NCBI GenBank assembly: GCA_019916065.1
Contig: CM034233.1
Coordinates: 17,940,436 to 18,004,435 of the forward strand
Source of the DNA: Vitellaria paradoxa
Taxonomy: Eukaryota; Streptophyta; Magnoliopsida; Ericales; Sapotaceae
Direction of reading: 5' to 3'
DNA length: 64,000 nucleotides
Below are positions 38,654 to 52,416 of the stretch, in pieces (position 1 is the stretch's first letter; every line of letters starts with the position of its first letter). A program made the position numbers and the translations under genes. The notes beneath the pieces were generated by a model. That model was given only the letters and a program-made list of their open reading frames with translations, had not been told where the DNA came from and did no database searches.

Positions 38654-39140
38654 ATCTCTCGTATCTACTATAATTACAAAATTATTAATTTTAGCAACTT
38701 ATTACAAATTTCTCTTGGCAAAATAGTATCACACAATCTAAAACTAGAACTATATCCATATATATATATATATATGCATGGCAAATCGGCCGGTCAAAAT
38801 CATGCTGAATGGAAAATGTTAGAAGGGAATGAACCTTCAATAAGTAATTTATTTATTTATTTTTCACCCCCCAAAAAGAATAATTTAGTGCACCACAATT
38901 AAGGATACATACAATATATACAAACCTTAATTATTACCAGACGTAACGAAATCATTTAAAAACTGTGGACTCAAAAAATATATATGCATTAACATGACCT
39001 AGCTAATAGCTTTTACAACTTTGGCCCCAGATACCTAATGCCAACGTTCCAATGCATAACTTACCAAAAAAAAAAAAAAACGTTCCAATGCATAAACCAG
39101 CATTTAAAAAAGCCAAACCCGAGATTTTCATGTTAATTAG

Positions 39141-39444
39141 TTGCCATTTGGCACACGTATTTTGAGCCAATTTACTATTTTACGTTGTTTGAAATAAAGA
39201 AACAGTTCAAAATATATTTAGTCACTTGTATATTTAAAATCTATTTTAAAAAATAAAAAATAAATTTATACATGTAAAATAACAAAAAGTCATTTTAAGC
39301 ATTTTTAGCTCAAAATAAAAAAAAATCTCAAAATATGAAAAACAGAAAATGTCAAATTAAATGCGTTTTCTATTTTTCTTATTTTAAAATTTTTAAAACA
39401 TAAAACACATAAAATAAAAAATAAAAATACAAACAAATGCTGCA
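39141..39444. mobile_element. Family A MITE copy, worn
   Basis: It starts TTGCCATTTGG and ends ACAAATGCTGC, with the same interior as family A (AGTCATTTTAAGCATTTTTA, then AAAATCTCAAAATA). The target duplication is not resolved. Confidence 0.55.
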
Positions 39445-39520
39445 TTTGACATTAGTTATTTAATTTGTTTTTCCATACTAATATAAACCAACCGTTTAAC
39501 TAGCCAAATCTGCCTATGAA

Positions 39521-39640
39521 GTTGGTTTGTTGTAAACTTTTGAATATCTCTGAAAATCTCTAAAAATTATTCACTATTTATTTTACTGCAACAATTATAA
39601 ACTCACAACTTATTTCATCTTTTATCACTCTAAACACAAC
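39521..39640. mobile_element. Family B short MITE
   Basis: It starts GTTGGTTTGTTG and ends CTCTAAACACAAC. The core ATTCACTATTTATTTTACTG followed by CAACAATTATAAACTC matches other family B copies. Confidence 0.5.
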
Positions 39641-39984
39641 CATAATTAATTTGTTTTACCCTCATTATATGTATAATATATATGTTCATCAACAATATAA
39701 TTCATTTACATGCAAATTATATGTATATATATATATATATATTTTTTTTTTTCTAACTTGGAAAATTCGAATTTACTCATCCCCATGAATGTTGCATTGT
39801 ATATCTCCAAAGAAGAAAGGGCACAAAATATATATAGCTGGCTTCTTGTTTGGACGTGGAAGGAATGACGCCCTCCGATAACAACATTACAACCCAAATC
39901 GGCCAAACCGTTTGCCTCTATATATATGTATGAAGCCTAACAATCCAAACTCGGTCACATGGATTCTAACTTAATTCTGCAAGT

Positions 39985-40021
<37 letters not shown>

Positions 40022-42236
40022 CTACAAAACCGGGGCGCATCTATCCAGCAATCCTCTCAAACATTTCCGGCGACAATCAGAAAAAGATGAGAATTTAAGC
40101 GTGATTTTATGTTCAAATAACTAATTAACTCCTTTATGGTATTAATTATTTCACATTTAAAGGATTAATAATTATGAAAATTATTGGTTTTTTTTTTTTA
40201 AAAAAAACTTGTGACAAATGGATCTCTTAGGAATTTAATTTGAAAGAATTAATCCGTTAAGTGTGATATGATATGTGATAAAGACCCCCCCCGGGGGGAG
40301 GGTTGAAAAGTATTTAGGAGGGAGATCCTACTAATTGCAAATCCCAACAGCAAAGAACAAAAAGGGCAAGAATATCTGATATATGGGTCGTGGTCATGAT
40401 CTATTATTCTCTTGTTTGTTTGGCTATTTGGTCTTATTATGACAATCTCAACTTGAATCACGGGCAGGGGCATCTTTATTCTTTTTTTACCGACCTTCTT
40501 TCTAGTAATTGCGCGGTAAAAAAGGTTCATCAGATGCTGTGATTTTGCCACTGGCACTTACTAAGGTTCACGGGTATAGGGCGTTTTTGGGGGGTTGGGG
40601 GGGAGAAAGGATAAGTCTCACCAGGTGAGAGAGACCTGCAGTGAATTTTTTATACAGTAGATAGCAGCGTATTCAAATGAAGGATAAGAATATAATCAAA
40701 ATTTATTAATTTTATTAAACAACATTTATTATGAATTTATTAATTTAATTAAATTTATCTTGATACCTAAATCTCGTATCCAAAGCAATTGCAAATGTCT
40801 ATATGCGTGAATGGTTTCCACATTTAAGCGGTATTTGGGTAATAATTGAATTATCGTTTCTTTAATATTTTATTTTTGATATAATTATTTTATAACAAAA
40901 AATCACAGAAATATACCATGTTAACAAAAAATCTTAATTTCATAAAAAAAAAAAATCAACCTAATTTAATACAATAGAATGGAGTAACATTTTGATGCAG
41001 CGAGTAGTGATAAAAAGGTAAAACCTTTTGTAAACTTATAAATTTCTAGATATAAATTATAAGGGGGGAGACAAGGGTTTAGAATTACTCATAACAATAG
41101 GAAGAGAAAATAAAATTCTCAATAATATTATTAATCTTAAAAAAACGCTACTCTTAGTTACCGACTTCCGTATTTAAAAACTAAAAGTGTTAAAACAAAT
41201 CGAAACTCTAACTGAACTTTAAAAGATAATAAATTCGAAATTTTACCAAAAACTGTAAAATTCAACTAAACATGAAACTAAAAGATATATAAAATTTTTA
41301 GATTATCAAAAGAAACGGTAATAAAATCCGAATTTTAAGTTATAAAGCATTTGAATTTTTTTAAAATAATAAATTTAATAATTTGATAGCTGAGAGGAGA
41401 GATTAATATTACTTATAATATTAGTCACATGACATTAAGACTATGAATTGTTTTATTAAAATTCAGCAATTCACAATAAAAATAAAAATATAATTCACAC
41501 AAAAAAAAATAATAATTTTAAAAATCTTAAATAAAAATTTGTTAATTTACTTTTATTGTGAATCGTGCGATTTTGATGGGATGAATTCACGACGCCACTT
41601 TAGTTTCCCCGGATCCGGTTGCGAAACCAACCCTACGTAGAAACTAGCATCTTCTAGCTTGCTCATTCCCTTAAACACAATAGGAGATTTTTAACAAAGA
41701 CAAAGTCACGCAATTTGGAGTTCATCGAATATGCACCCGTGGAGTCACGTGGTCCACTGTGATTAGTGAGAACTTCAACGATAGTGCCTTCCCCCGGCTC
41801 CCGTATCCACACCTCACATGCTCCGCATTTAGCACCTCCCCTAGATTTACTCCATTATTTTTTTTTATTTTCTACTTTTTTTTTACTAACATTTAGATAT
41901 TTAATTATTAATTTAGTACCTTTTGTCCTGTTTCTTTTTTTTTTCTAAGTAAAAAAAATATTTTACGATCTGATAACATGGGAATTAAGAAATATTTTTT
42001 GTAAGGAGTTCTGATCTAATAACATGGAGCTCATTGCCCTCGAATGCGGTCAATGAGTTCTGATCTAAATTATTCAGCTGACCGTCGAATTCCATAGTTG
42101 ACCGGAATAATAAAATGCTTAAATTTATTTTTTATTGAAATTAAAATTATGTTTAAACTCACTAAATTCTTTACTTGAATTTTAATAGTTTAATTATTTT
42201 ATATACACTTAAATTTGTCGAGTGGGGGTTTTTTTA

Positions 42237-42322
42237 CAAAATGTAAGGATAAGACTGTGTACAAATACGCACACTTTCTCTTTATCCCGCATTAGTCGGG
42301 AAGTATTTGTGCACCGGGTGAA
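42237..42322 (+). mobile_element. Au-SINE-like fragment, 5'-truncated
   Basis: AAGGATAAGACTGTGTACAA, then TCTTTATCCCGCATTAGTCG, then GTATTTGTGCACCGGGT matches the 3' half of the Au SINE on the plus strand. Boxes A and B are missing. Confidence 0.65.
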
Positions 42323-43512
42323 CTTCTTAAACTTGTTGAGTTGGGCTCAAACTAAATTTGAGTTATGATTATGTTTAAATTTAATTTGATTTCATGATGA
42401 ACTGATTTTGAATGATATTTTAGTAAATCGAACACAAATCAAACTCGAATTATTGGTTCGCTTTACTAGTAGCCTTAATCTACTCACCACTTTGATCTAT
42501 ATTCCTATATTAAAATTTAAGAGAGTCAAGAGAACCCGACAAATGTTTTTTAATTTTTATTTATTCAAAATTATTTTTTTATAAGTTTATAATGAATTAC
42601 TTTATCGTTATTAAGTGTATTTATTTTTTCTTTTTAATGTTTGAATGTTAAATATTATTTTATAGTAAAATTTGAAAATTATTGATAGTCACACATGTAC
42701 TACTTTTTATTTTTTTTATTTCGATAATCGACAAATGTCTCATTTTTTTTTAATTGTTATACTTTACTTCTATTTTTTGTTTAAAAGATCAATCTGTCTT
42801 GGGATATATTTTTTTTAGAAGTCTATATTGAATTATTGTCTTGTTGAATAGGTATTTGAAATGTTTTTTTTTTTAAGTGTTTAAATACAATATGTTTTAC
42901 TAGATATTGTATTATATTTTACATATGTTGATTTTTTATTCATCATAAATTTAAATATATCAAATCAACTTGCAGTAAAGCAGGAATATTTAATTAATAA
43001 TATTTATTTAATGGTGATGATGTCATTAAATTACAACACGTGTCTATTTTTTATTTTATTTTAAGTACATGTCATAATCATTTATATTTAAAATTTTAAA
43101 CAATTTCTGTGAGTTTTTATTTTTATTTTTTTGAGTTCTGCCTTTTAACCTTTTTTACTTTTGTTTTCGTGCATTATTCTATTCTCCAACCGATCTAGAA
43201 GCCCCGTCTATCACTGTCGGCATTGAGGTACGCTTGTGTTCTTATTCTCTACGGTCTATTTTGGCTGCGTTTGATAATTCAAAATTTTTTTTTTATAATT
43301 TTTATTTTAATATTGACGCGGATAATTTTTGATAAAAATTTTAAAAACAATAATTTTGTGAGCGATAAGTTTTCTTTATGTGTTTGATAAATTTTGATGG
43401 AGAAAATTAAAAATCAATTTTTTGGGTGTTATCCAACACGGTTTTTTTTTTTTTTTGATACGAAGTAATTAATTTTAAATAAAATTTAAGAAATATATTT
43501 TTTCAAATCTAA

Positions 43513-43840
43513 GGGATCATTTGGTTTATTTTTTTATTTTTTATTTTTATTTTCTATTTTCTGATTTAAACTCATATTTTATTTTATACTTTTGAAAATA
43601 AGAAAAACAGCTCAAAATTCATTTGGTTACTTGTGTTTTTAAATTTTATTTTCGAAAACTGAAAATGAGTTTGCACATAAAATAAAAATGACAAACAGTC
43701 GTTTTGAGAGTTTTTAACAAAAAATAAAAAAAATCTCAAAACAAAAAAAACATAGTATTTTTTATTTTCTTATTTTGAGATTTTTAACATATAAAATAAA
43801 AATAAAAAATAGAAAATTGAAGAGTAAATCAAATGTCACC
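43513..43840. mobile_element. Tourist-like MITE, family A copy 3
   Basis: Left end GGGATCATTTGGTTTA, right end AAATCAAATGTCACC, flanked by TAA at 43510-43512 and 43841-43843. The interior is colinear with the copy at 4825. Confidence 0.75.
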
Positions 43841-43995
43841 TAATTTGTTAAATTTTACCAACGCTAGCTAGAAAGTACATTTTTATTATACAGGTAAATT
43901 TAATTTTGCTCGTCGTTTAAAAGTTCAATAATTTCCGACTCGTAGTTTATCAATATATACAAAATGTCCGTTTTTCTTTGTGCTCATACATGTTA

Positions 43996-44135
43996 AGGGC
44001 TCGTTTAGCGTGATGTAAAACGTTAAAAGATTTTAAAAATTTTTAAAAATTATTTTTTTATTTTATTACACAAATTATAAATTCATAAATTATCTCAAAT
44101 TATTTTATTTTTTATCACCCCAAATTAATGCTACC
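43996..44135. mobile_element. Tourist-like MITE, family B
   Basis: 140 bp, left end GGGCTCGTTTA, right end TAATGCTACC, flanked by TAA at 43993-43995 and 44136-44138. The core TTACACAAATTATAAATTCA is shared with other family B copies. Confidence 0.68.
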
Positions 44136-46274
44136 TAATTTAAACTACACTGGTTTAAAAGTAATAGGCCCGCTTTGTCTCTTCTCTACATTATACATGT
44201 ACCGATTTGTTTTTGTATTGTCGTATTTAAATTCTTAAAAAATGTAAAAAAGAAAAATAAACATAATTTCGTTAAATTAAAAAAAAAGGAAAAACAAAAT
44301 TTGTTAATGAAAAGGTAGTAGTTGTGATACGTTGATTTGATTTTGCCAAAATATCAGTTTATTTAGCTTGCAATCAAACATAAGAATCATACCAAAATGC
44401 AGTTGAGGTAGAATAATTCAGTTAGTAATTTTGGGCATCATTTATGTTTGGAGTAAGAATTTTGTGAAAAAAAAAAGAGAAATAAAAGAAAACAATGAGA
44501 ATATAAAATGAACTAAAAAGATTAAATTTATTTTATTTTTTATTAATTCAAAAAAGTGACCAAAAATATATAAATATTTATAAAATAAATTAACTTTTAC
44601 TTAATTAAGTATGTTAAGAATGTGGAAATTAATGAATTAATTTTTTTTTTACAAATTTATATTCCAAACGTAGCATTAATGTCTTGATATTTACTTATTC
44701 TTGAACTAGTGTAATTAGGTGTGTGGCCACAAAAATAGGTTCATTAATAAAGAAAAATGCAGTGATTATCAAGTTATTTATAAAAAAATACAAAAAATAA
44801 AAATAATTATTAAATTATTTATAATAAAAAATATCCTTTATTATTTTAAGTTAAAAAATTTAAATAATGTAATATTCAATTTTTTTAACTAAATTGTGTC
44901 CGAATAAAAGTTTTCAATAGTATTCGTAAGGTTCGTTTAAAATGATAAGAAGTTATAAAAAATAATTAAAAAATTAAAAATTTTTTAAAATTATTTATTT
45001 TTATTTTATTTTCTATTATTTTAAAGACGCCTGCACCGAGGGATTGCACGAGCTAAACACCACCATTTTTTTATTCAACAATTGCAGCGTAAACTCCAAC
45101 TTCCCCAGTCGTAAGCCATTACAACTGGCGTGGTTTTTAGTGTGTTGGAAATTGTTTAAATTTATAAAAATTAATATTTCATATTTTGTATAATAAATAT
45201 AAAATTTAAATCTTATAGTCTCATAATCTATATTTATAAACATTTATAAGATTTGTATTTTTTTTTAACTTCAAGTAATGCTATTACCACGATCTAATTT
45301 AAAGTCCCGTGAGATAGTTTTGATCAATTCTGATAATAAAAATTTCTCAACTTTTTATTATTTATCTATAAATAAACTACATTTTTACACTATTAAGGAC
45401 TTTGTTAAATTTAATATTTTAATTATAATAATTAAAAGCTTAAAAATTTCAACTAAAAATATAAGTTGTTACTCCAATGAAATTTCAAGTATGTGTATAT
45501 TTATTATTTTACCTATTAATTGATGATTCTATGTGAATTTAATAATGAAATTAAAAACAAATGATAACATAGCAATCACATTTTAACGAATTGAATTATC
45601 AGATTCTAAAGTATAGCAAAAAAATAATATACGTAACAAGAGAATAATTTAAACATATTGTAGGCCAATATTGTTAAATAATTACACACCAAAGTGAGAA
45701 ATGCCATTGCCGATCATATAATACTTGCATACGTTACAAATCTTGTAGAGTAGCGTTTTTTGAAAAAATAAAAAAATTCAAAGTATGAAATGTAATTTAC
45801 CTTTTAGTCGTTGTTTTAATTTTTTTTTTCTTTATGAAAATAAAATTTTACTATACCTCGAAATGATAAGTGAATTATATTTTTTTTATGCAGATATTTT
45901 ATTAAATTTAATATTTATTATATAATAATATAATTCCGACCAAATACGTAGATGGTTTTATTTCTCTACGTTTGAAGCTTAATTATTAGAATCTAAATAT
46001 ACTTAATTAAATCTGAATTCGTAATAATACAAACAAAGAAAAAAAAATCGTAACTACGCTCTTATGCATCCCCGACTCTTTATTATTGAAAATAACACCC
46101 TTATACCTAAAATTAATAAAAATAAAATAAAAATTGATATAATCATTCATTGGTAGTTCAACTCGGGCCCTTCTGGAATTGTTCTTCTCTCATTCAGATC
46201 AGAAAGAAAAACTGCCTTGACTGCAGTGCTGTTTAAATGAAGCCTGCATTTTGCGCCACTTTTCTCCACGACCT

Positions 46275-46309
46275 TCTCCCTCTCTCTCCCTCTCTCTCTC
46301 TCTCTCTCC
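46275..46309 (+). promoter_or_regulatory. CT-rich leader of the TORTIFOLIA1-like gene
   Basis: A pyrimidine run (CTCC/CT repeats) lies about 180 bases before the start codon. Such patches are common at plant transcription starts and leaders. A clear TATA box was not identified. Confidence 0.45.
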
Positions 46310-46485
46310 AGTTCTATCTCTTACGGGGACGAAAACCGATTCGTCAAAGCTGCCTGTAATCCACTGCCTGTGCCGCCAGAAAGACCAGCGGCTCAGCCTC
46401 TTTTTTTTCCCTTTGTCGCGACCGCGGCACCGCCGGAATCCGACACACTTTTGCCATTGGCAACGAATGAGAACATTTCACCTCA

Positions 46486-48168
46486 ATGTCTAACAACGCC
46501 GCTTCAACGGGTGATCTCAGGCAGAGAGTTATTCTGTGCCTCAACAAGCTCTCCGACCGCGACACTCTCGCCGTCGCCACCACCGAGCTCGAGTCCATAG
46601 CGCGTAGCTTGACGCATGACGCCTTCTCTCCGTTTCTTAACTGCCTGTCCGCCACCGACTCCTCCGAGAAGTCGCCTGTCCGGAGGCAATGCGTGCGTCT
46701 TCTAGGCCTCCTCTCCGCTGCACACGGCGACGCCCTCTCCCCGCACTTGTCCAAGATGCTCTCCGCTGTCCTTCGCCGCCTCCGGGACTCCGACTCCGCT
46801 GTCCGGGCTTCCTGTGTTGACGCCGTCGCTTCGATGGTCGCGCAGATTACTAAACCTCCATTCTCTTCGTTCCTGAAGCCGCTTGTGGACGCGATCTTGC
46901 ACGAACAGGACTACAACTTGCAGATCGGTTCAGCGCTGTGCCTAGCGGCGGCTATCGAGGCCTCGCCGGATCCCGAACCGGCGCAATTGCAGAGGCTTTT
47001 GCCGAGGTTGCTGAAATTAGTCAAGAATGATTCCTTCAAGGCTAAGCCGGCATTATTGTCGCTCATCGGCAGCATTGCAAGTGCCGGAGGTGCATCAAAT
47101 CGTAATGTTTTGAGTACTTTGGTTCCAAGGTTAGTTGAGTTCTTGAGCAATGAAGATTGGGCCGCGAGGAAGGCCGCAGCAGAGTCGTTGGCGAGGTTGG
47201 TGGTTGCGGAGAGTGGTCTGTTGTCTGAATTCAGGTCTGCGTGTTTGACTTCTCTGGAGAGTCGACGATTCGACAAGGTATAAAATTTGATTAGTGAATA
47301 TTTGGTGTTTCTTTTGTTGAAAAAATTCCAGATTTGTGATCAAATTTGATTCGATGCAACAGGTCAAGGTAGTTCGCGACACAATGAATCGTACATTGGA
47401 GCTGTGGAAGGACGTTCCCGGGGTTCGTGAGAGTGAGAGGGGTTTGCCTCAATCTCAATCTAAATCATCTTCTAAAGGTGATTCTGGGTCAGCTCATTAC
47501 TTTAATTTGGCTAATTGCCTCTTGAACCAGAATTAATAATCACATTGCTAATTTGTAATTGGATAAATTAGTGCGTGCTAATTGTTGATTAGTTTACAAG
47601 TGAGCAAGGAAAAACTTTTTTTTTCCTTTTTTCTTTTTCTTTTGGCCTGAAACTTTCACGAACTTGGATCCCCGGGAACTTTGGAAGTCAATTGGGTTCT
47701 TGTTGGTTGTGACGGCTCCCCTTGCAATTGATCTCATTTTTTTGTTCTGTTGTTTTCTTTTTTGGGAACCCGGGTTTGGTGTGTTGGTGATAAGTAAAAA
47801 GAAAAAAATGTTTATTGAAATTAATCTAAAAAGGGCTAAATTTTGAAAAAATAACATGTATATTTTTATAATTTTGGTCTTCATTAATTTTTTTTTTCGG
47901 GGGAAATTTTGAAATTACAGATTTAGATCGGTATAAAGACCTTCTTTTTCTTACAATACCTATAAATATATATATATTTTTGGCAAGACCTGAGATGACA
48001 TTTTGTTTACCACTGGCCAACTATCATTCCAAAGCTTTTTTCACCCTTTCCCACTTCTGTTTACCTCTTATACAGCGAGACAAACTAACCTACGGTCATT
48101 TTTGTTTCTGCAAATATTTCACCAAACAGTCGACTGTTTTCTATTTCTGAAACTTGTTTTCAAATGCA

Positions 48169-48207
<39 letters not shown>

Positions 48208-51200
48208 AATTTTTTCGAATCTGAGTACACAACTATTCTCAAAACCAACTCCAGAAACGTGTTTTTGAGATCAATTCCAAATGGAGACGTAGTTTCCAAG
48301 GGATTGAAGATGACTAGGCTGAGTATTCAATTATATAAGATTGGCTGGGACAGTATGCTTCAAAAGGCATGATTATTGTGGTCCAATGTAGTGCCGCATG
48401 AATTACATGGATATGATAGGGAGAACCTTGTTAATGAGTGGTGGTGTTAGACATTTCCTATTTCTCTGTTCTTTGACTTTGACAGCTTTATGGACGTGGA
48501 GAATATCTTTTTATATATTGTTCGATATAAATATGGTATTATACATTCTTGATAAATGGAGTTCTTGGATATAATATGATGTTTCATTCCGGTGCCCATA
48601 CTTGGAAATTTGTCACATCTGGTACCCCCATACTTATCAAATCAGGGCACTTCTGCCTACGCTTACAAAGCATGTTATGTTAAGGGGGTTTTCAGATATA
48701 TCCATGCCAATTTATTTTTCGGTCGCCTAAAAGAGTGAACCAAGGAAACTCTTAAAAGATGTTTGTTTAATTCGACTGTTGACTCACGGTGGACTGTCTT
48801 ATATTTTTCTGTTTTATTCAGTCCTTTCAAAAGTTAACAAACATTTGTAAAACCTCGCTAATGCCAGTTATGGTGGTCTGGTTTTCCATGGTATCACAGA
48901 CAATGGCAGTGTTGTATGCTTCCCTTCTGTTTCCAGAAGTTCTTGTGATGGCAGTTTTGAAACTCCTAAACCAAAGAAAATAACTGCCACAAGCAGCTTG
49001 AATTCATCTGATAATTTATTTGCAACCATTCCTCTAAAAGGTAGTCCTTCCAAGAGTTGTGATGAGAAGCCAGGTACAAACATGTTCAGTAAGCTGGACT
49101 GTAAGAAGAATTCTGACTGGAACATTGAAATTGCTGTGCCCCCGCCATCGTCTTTGGAAGTGGCTGGTGAAGATGAGCTCAAGGATAGATGCGTTGGAGT
49201 AGTATATTCAGATATGAAAGAGAGCTGCGGGAATTTGAAATCAGAGACAACTCGTGTCCTCTTCAGTAAAGCCTGTGATGAAAAATTCCATAAATTTGTT
49301 GGTTTCAGGTCTGGGTCTCGTGTAGTCCCATTTTGTGAGAGTGATATCTGCCAGCCAGATATGGTACAGAGCAATGCTACTGAAGATGCTGACAGCAACC
49401 AGAAAGATGTTGAAGATTTGAATTTGATCCGCCAACAGCTTGTTCAGATTGAAAACCAACAATCCAGTCTGTTGGACCTCCTCCAGGTATGTATAAATTT
49501 CCTCGCCTTGTTTGTGTGCAAGTGGTGACATCAGTGCATTATAGGATCATTCTTAACCATACCTGTGTGTTTCTCCCTCGTGCTAAATTTATGCTATGTT
49601 TAAATTGTTAGTTAACTTCACCAGGGAAGCGTGAATATTCAATGAATTTTACTGCTGTCAATTAAACTCAAATTTGGCATTTCAGGTTGCTGAGATGCCA
49701 TTAAGTTCATGGCACTGCACCTGTAGATTCCCGTTAAATAGCAGAATGGTAATGGACATATTTCAACTAATGAGATAAAGGAGGATAACCTACTGAACTC
49801 AACAATGTCCGGTCCTTTTGGAAAGGAACCTTGACATGACCTCTCTGGGCTTTGGGCCAAGAATGTATTGGTTATTGACAGACCTTTTATGTCATGTACA
49901 CCTGTTTATTGATGTTTTTACATAACTGTCATGTGCTCTTTCCTAATTTGTGAATCTTCTTATGTTTGTAACATGAATTTGTGGTACTACTTCGTTCTTC
50001 CTCCTCCTTTTTCTTCGTTCTTATTCTTGTCCTTCAACTTAAGGTTTGTGATAAGAGAAGAGGGTAAAAAGGAGATTATAAGAATTAATGCTCATGGTTT
50101 TTTTTTTGTTTTATAATAATGTTGAAAGGTCAAAATTCAAGGATTTGGAATTTAAAATTTTGAAGTTCATTTTTCTTGAGTTTTAGAAATTGTGATTCAT
50201 GAAATGAAGTTATTTTATCAGGAGTCCATTTTTTTGGGGTAATTTTCCCATATTTTTGTGCTTAACCAAGTTGAATTAAATATTTTTAACAAATAAGAAT
50301 TCATTTTCTTTTCATTTTTCTATCTCAACCAAAAAAAATGAAATAAATTTGAATTTCTCACTTTATTTTGTTTTCTTACCTTTTTCCTTCATTTTGCTTC
50401 TCCCATCACAAATCTATGTCCCAAACATAGCCTAAATGAACTGTTTACCCTCCTATTTGGTGCTAGAAAAACACAATTTTTTTTATTGCAACTGTTTGAG
50501 AGGCATCTGCAGATCTGCTGACTTCAAACTTCCCTTTATACCTTGATTGTAGCGGTTCATTGGCAGTTCCCAAAGTGGGATGAGTTCCTTGGAGTCGCGA
50601 GTAAATGGCCTAGAGAAGGTGCTGGATGAAATATCATATGATTTGGCAGTATCAACTGGCAGGATTTCTGACAGAGACTCTGTGGGAAATACATGTTGCA
50701 TGCTGCCTGGTGCAGAATTTTTGAGTCCAAAGTTTTGGAGGAGAACAGAAGGCCATTCTTCTTCACGATTTTCTTTTTCTGGACGAAGTCATTCGGTAAC
50801 AGCCATGCGTGGGATGCTAAATAAAGATGCAAATGCCGAAATGCCTAACCCGGGTGGCCAAAAAGATCTGTGCCACAATGGTGGTAGATTGGTGGCAAGC
50901 CCATTTGATGATACCCACAGGAACTTTAGAGGAAGCTTGGAGTCATGCTCAAGTAAAATTCCAAAGAAGATTACTCACGATTATGAGAAAGTGAAAGCCT
51001 GTGGTGCTGGTGGCTGTGATGGGACTTTTCTTGCAAATGGTGTTGCAGCAGGAAATATAAGCAGCAGGTGAATTTCTTTGTACTCTGCCTCTCCATTTTC
51101 TCATGTACAACTATACTTGATCAGATAGGCTTGAGTAATTTTCTTTATAATCAGAATATATTGTGCTTTATTTTCTTCAACTAAACAATCCTTTGGCTTA

Positions 51201-52050
51201 TTGTGCTTGTTTCTCTTTCCTTGCCATCAATCATGAATTCAGCTATTCATGAATCATAAGGGAAAGAACAGAAAGGGAGTGTTTTTACATGCTTTTATTA
51301 ATCATCTAGGTTAAAGCCTACAAACTTGCAATCGATTATTAATAATCTACTACCTAGAATAGCATAAATGCCTCAATTCATTTCAATTGTTTTTAAAATG
51401 AAAATCATCCCAATTTCATCCTGTCACCCATTCCCTGACATTGTTACTGAACTTTTATTCGTGAGCCAGCAAATCCTGGATTCTTCTCAATTTGTGGTTA
51501 CTAGGTTTTGTCTTTCATTTTTTTTCATAACATATTCTCAATAACATTTGAGTAATGCTTGCTACCTGACTTCCCACATACTACAACACCTGGATCTGAG
51601 TATTCACAGTAGATTACTTAACCCATAACCTCACAAGGTTCATACAATTAGGAAGAGTAGCTACGTTTAGTTGTTACTGGATTTGGTACTATTATTTTCT
51701 TATGCTCAGTTGTATAATTTCATGTTAAGAATCTAAGATTTTGCTTCCCTGTAGAACCAACCTGATTGTTTCTTTGTTTCGAATCAGATTATCTGCATAG
51801 ATCTGAAGTTAAGAGTTTCAATGATCCACTCTGCCAGGAGACAACCTTGATGTGTTATCACCAGAAGAAAAGAAGAATGAAAATGATCCATCTGCGGGGT
51901 GGACAAATTATTCTTGGAATGCTCATTTACACGAAACTTCACGTTCGACGCAGCTTTCTAGTCTGGAGGAATATTTATTTCATTATGAGATCCACCATTT
52001 TGAGGGGATTGCATTGCAATGCCTGGCGAGTCATTTCTATCAGAGTTTAG
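46486..52050 (+). CDS. TOR1L3: TORTIFOLIA1-like ARM/HEAT-repeat microtubule-associated protein (3' end uncertain)
   Basis: Plant-specific cortical microtubule-binding protein of the TORTIFOLIA1/SPIRAL2 family. Exons with good splice borders: 46486-47277, 47363-47477, 48900-49486, 50553-51067. Residues 1 to about 300 are ARM/HEAT repeats (for example LPRLLKLVKNDSFKAKPALL, PRLVEFLSNEDWAARKAAAE, then VRDTMNRTLELWKDVPGV). A Ser-rich middle is followed by a likely coiled coil at about 478-540 (LIRQQLVQIENQQSSLLDLL, SLESRVNGLEKVLDEISYDL). The last exon is unclear. An acceptor at 51787 gives a stop at 51800 (about 673 residues). An acceptor at 51800 gives a frame open to 52050 (about 752 residues). 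A second frame from about 51835 looks equally protein-like. The conserved globular C-terminal domain of TOR1 itself is not seen. The start ATG fits the family. A likely poly(A) signal AATAAA is near 52212. Paralogue number is judged mainly from the GT92 neighbour. Confidence 0.87.
48172..48205. repeat. CT microsatellite in intron 2 of the TORTIFOLIA1-like gene
   Basis: About 17 uninterrupted TC units within the 1.4-kb intron 47478-48899. The rest of that intron shows no gene or element. Confidence 0.9.
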
Positions 52051-52101
52051 GTTTAATTTGCCCCCCTGCAGGAAGATTGGTGCCATTTGTTTTTTTTTTT
52101 T

Positions 52102-52118
52102 GGGGGGGGGGGGGGGGG
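52102..52118. repeat. Poly-G run of 17 after a poly-T run
   Basis: A T run is followed by 17 G in the 3' untranslated region of the TORTIFOLIA1-like gene. Its length is likely to be unreliable in sequencing. Confidence 0.9.
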
Positions 52119-52277
52119 TTTATAGTCTTCAGCTTTTTGCAACATCGCTGTGTACAGTGTTTCGACTTCTCTTGTAGTGGAGCTGGTGATCCATTCCCAT
52201 GAACTTGCAACAATAAAAGAAGGGAAATTTCAACCTCCCTGCAAACCTAATTCTCTTCAATGGTGGGAAACTATTTA

Positions 52278-52416
52278 GGCTGCGTTTGTCATAAAATTTT
52301 TCTCTGAAAATTTTTATAAATTTTTATTAATTTTATATCACATCAATTTTTTTTCTTTCACTGCACGCATTACGAATTTTTAATTTATCTCACTTTTTCT
52401 TACTTCAAATAAACCC
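52278..52416. mobile_element. Family B short MITE
   Basis: Left end GGCTGCGTTTG, right end CAAATAAACCC, core TTTCACTGCACGCATTACGA. It lies just past the TORTIFOLIA1-like gene. Flanks are TTA and TAA, so the target duplication is uncertain. Confidence 0.55.

Larger units (their letters stand above)
37703..46485. other. Gene-poor AT-rich region upstream of the TORTIFOLIA1-like gene
   Basis: No gene is supported. It contains two SINE copies, four MITEs, a TATA/CT promoter-like patch near 37960-38110, a CT repeat at 39990-40018, and long AT-rich stretches. The last 200-300 bases hold the TORTIFOLIA1-like promoter and a pyrimidine-rich leader (about 46275-46309). Small open frames here lack family resemblance. 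Confidence 0.55.

Noticed and set aside
40249..40557. Minus-strand open frame of 102 residues
   Set aside because: No family resemblance, no splice or promoter support, and the composition fits random AT/GC-mixed intergenic DNA.
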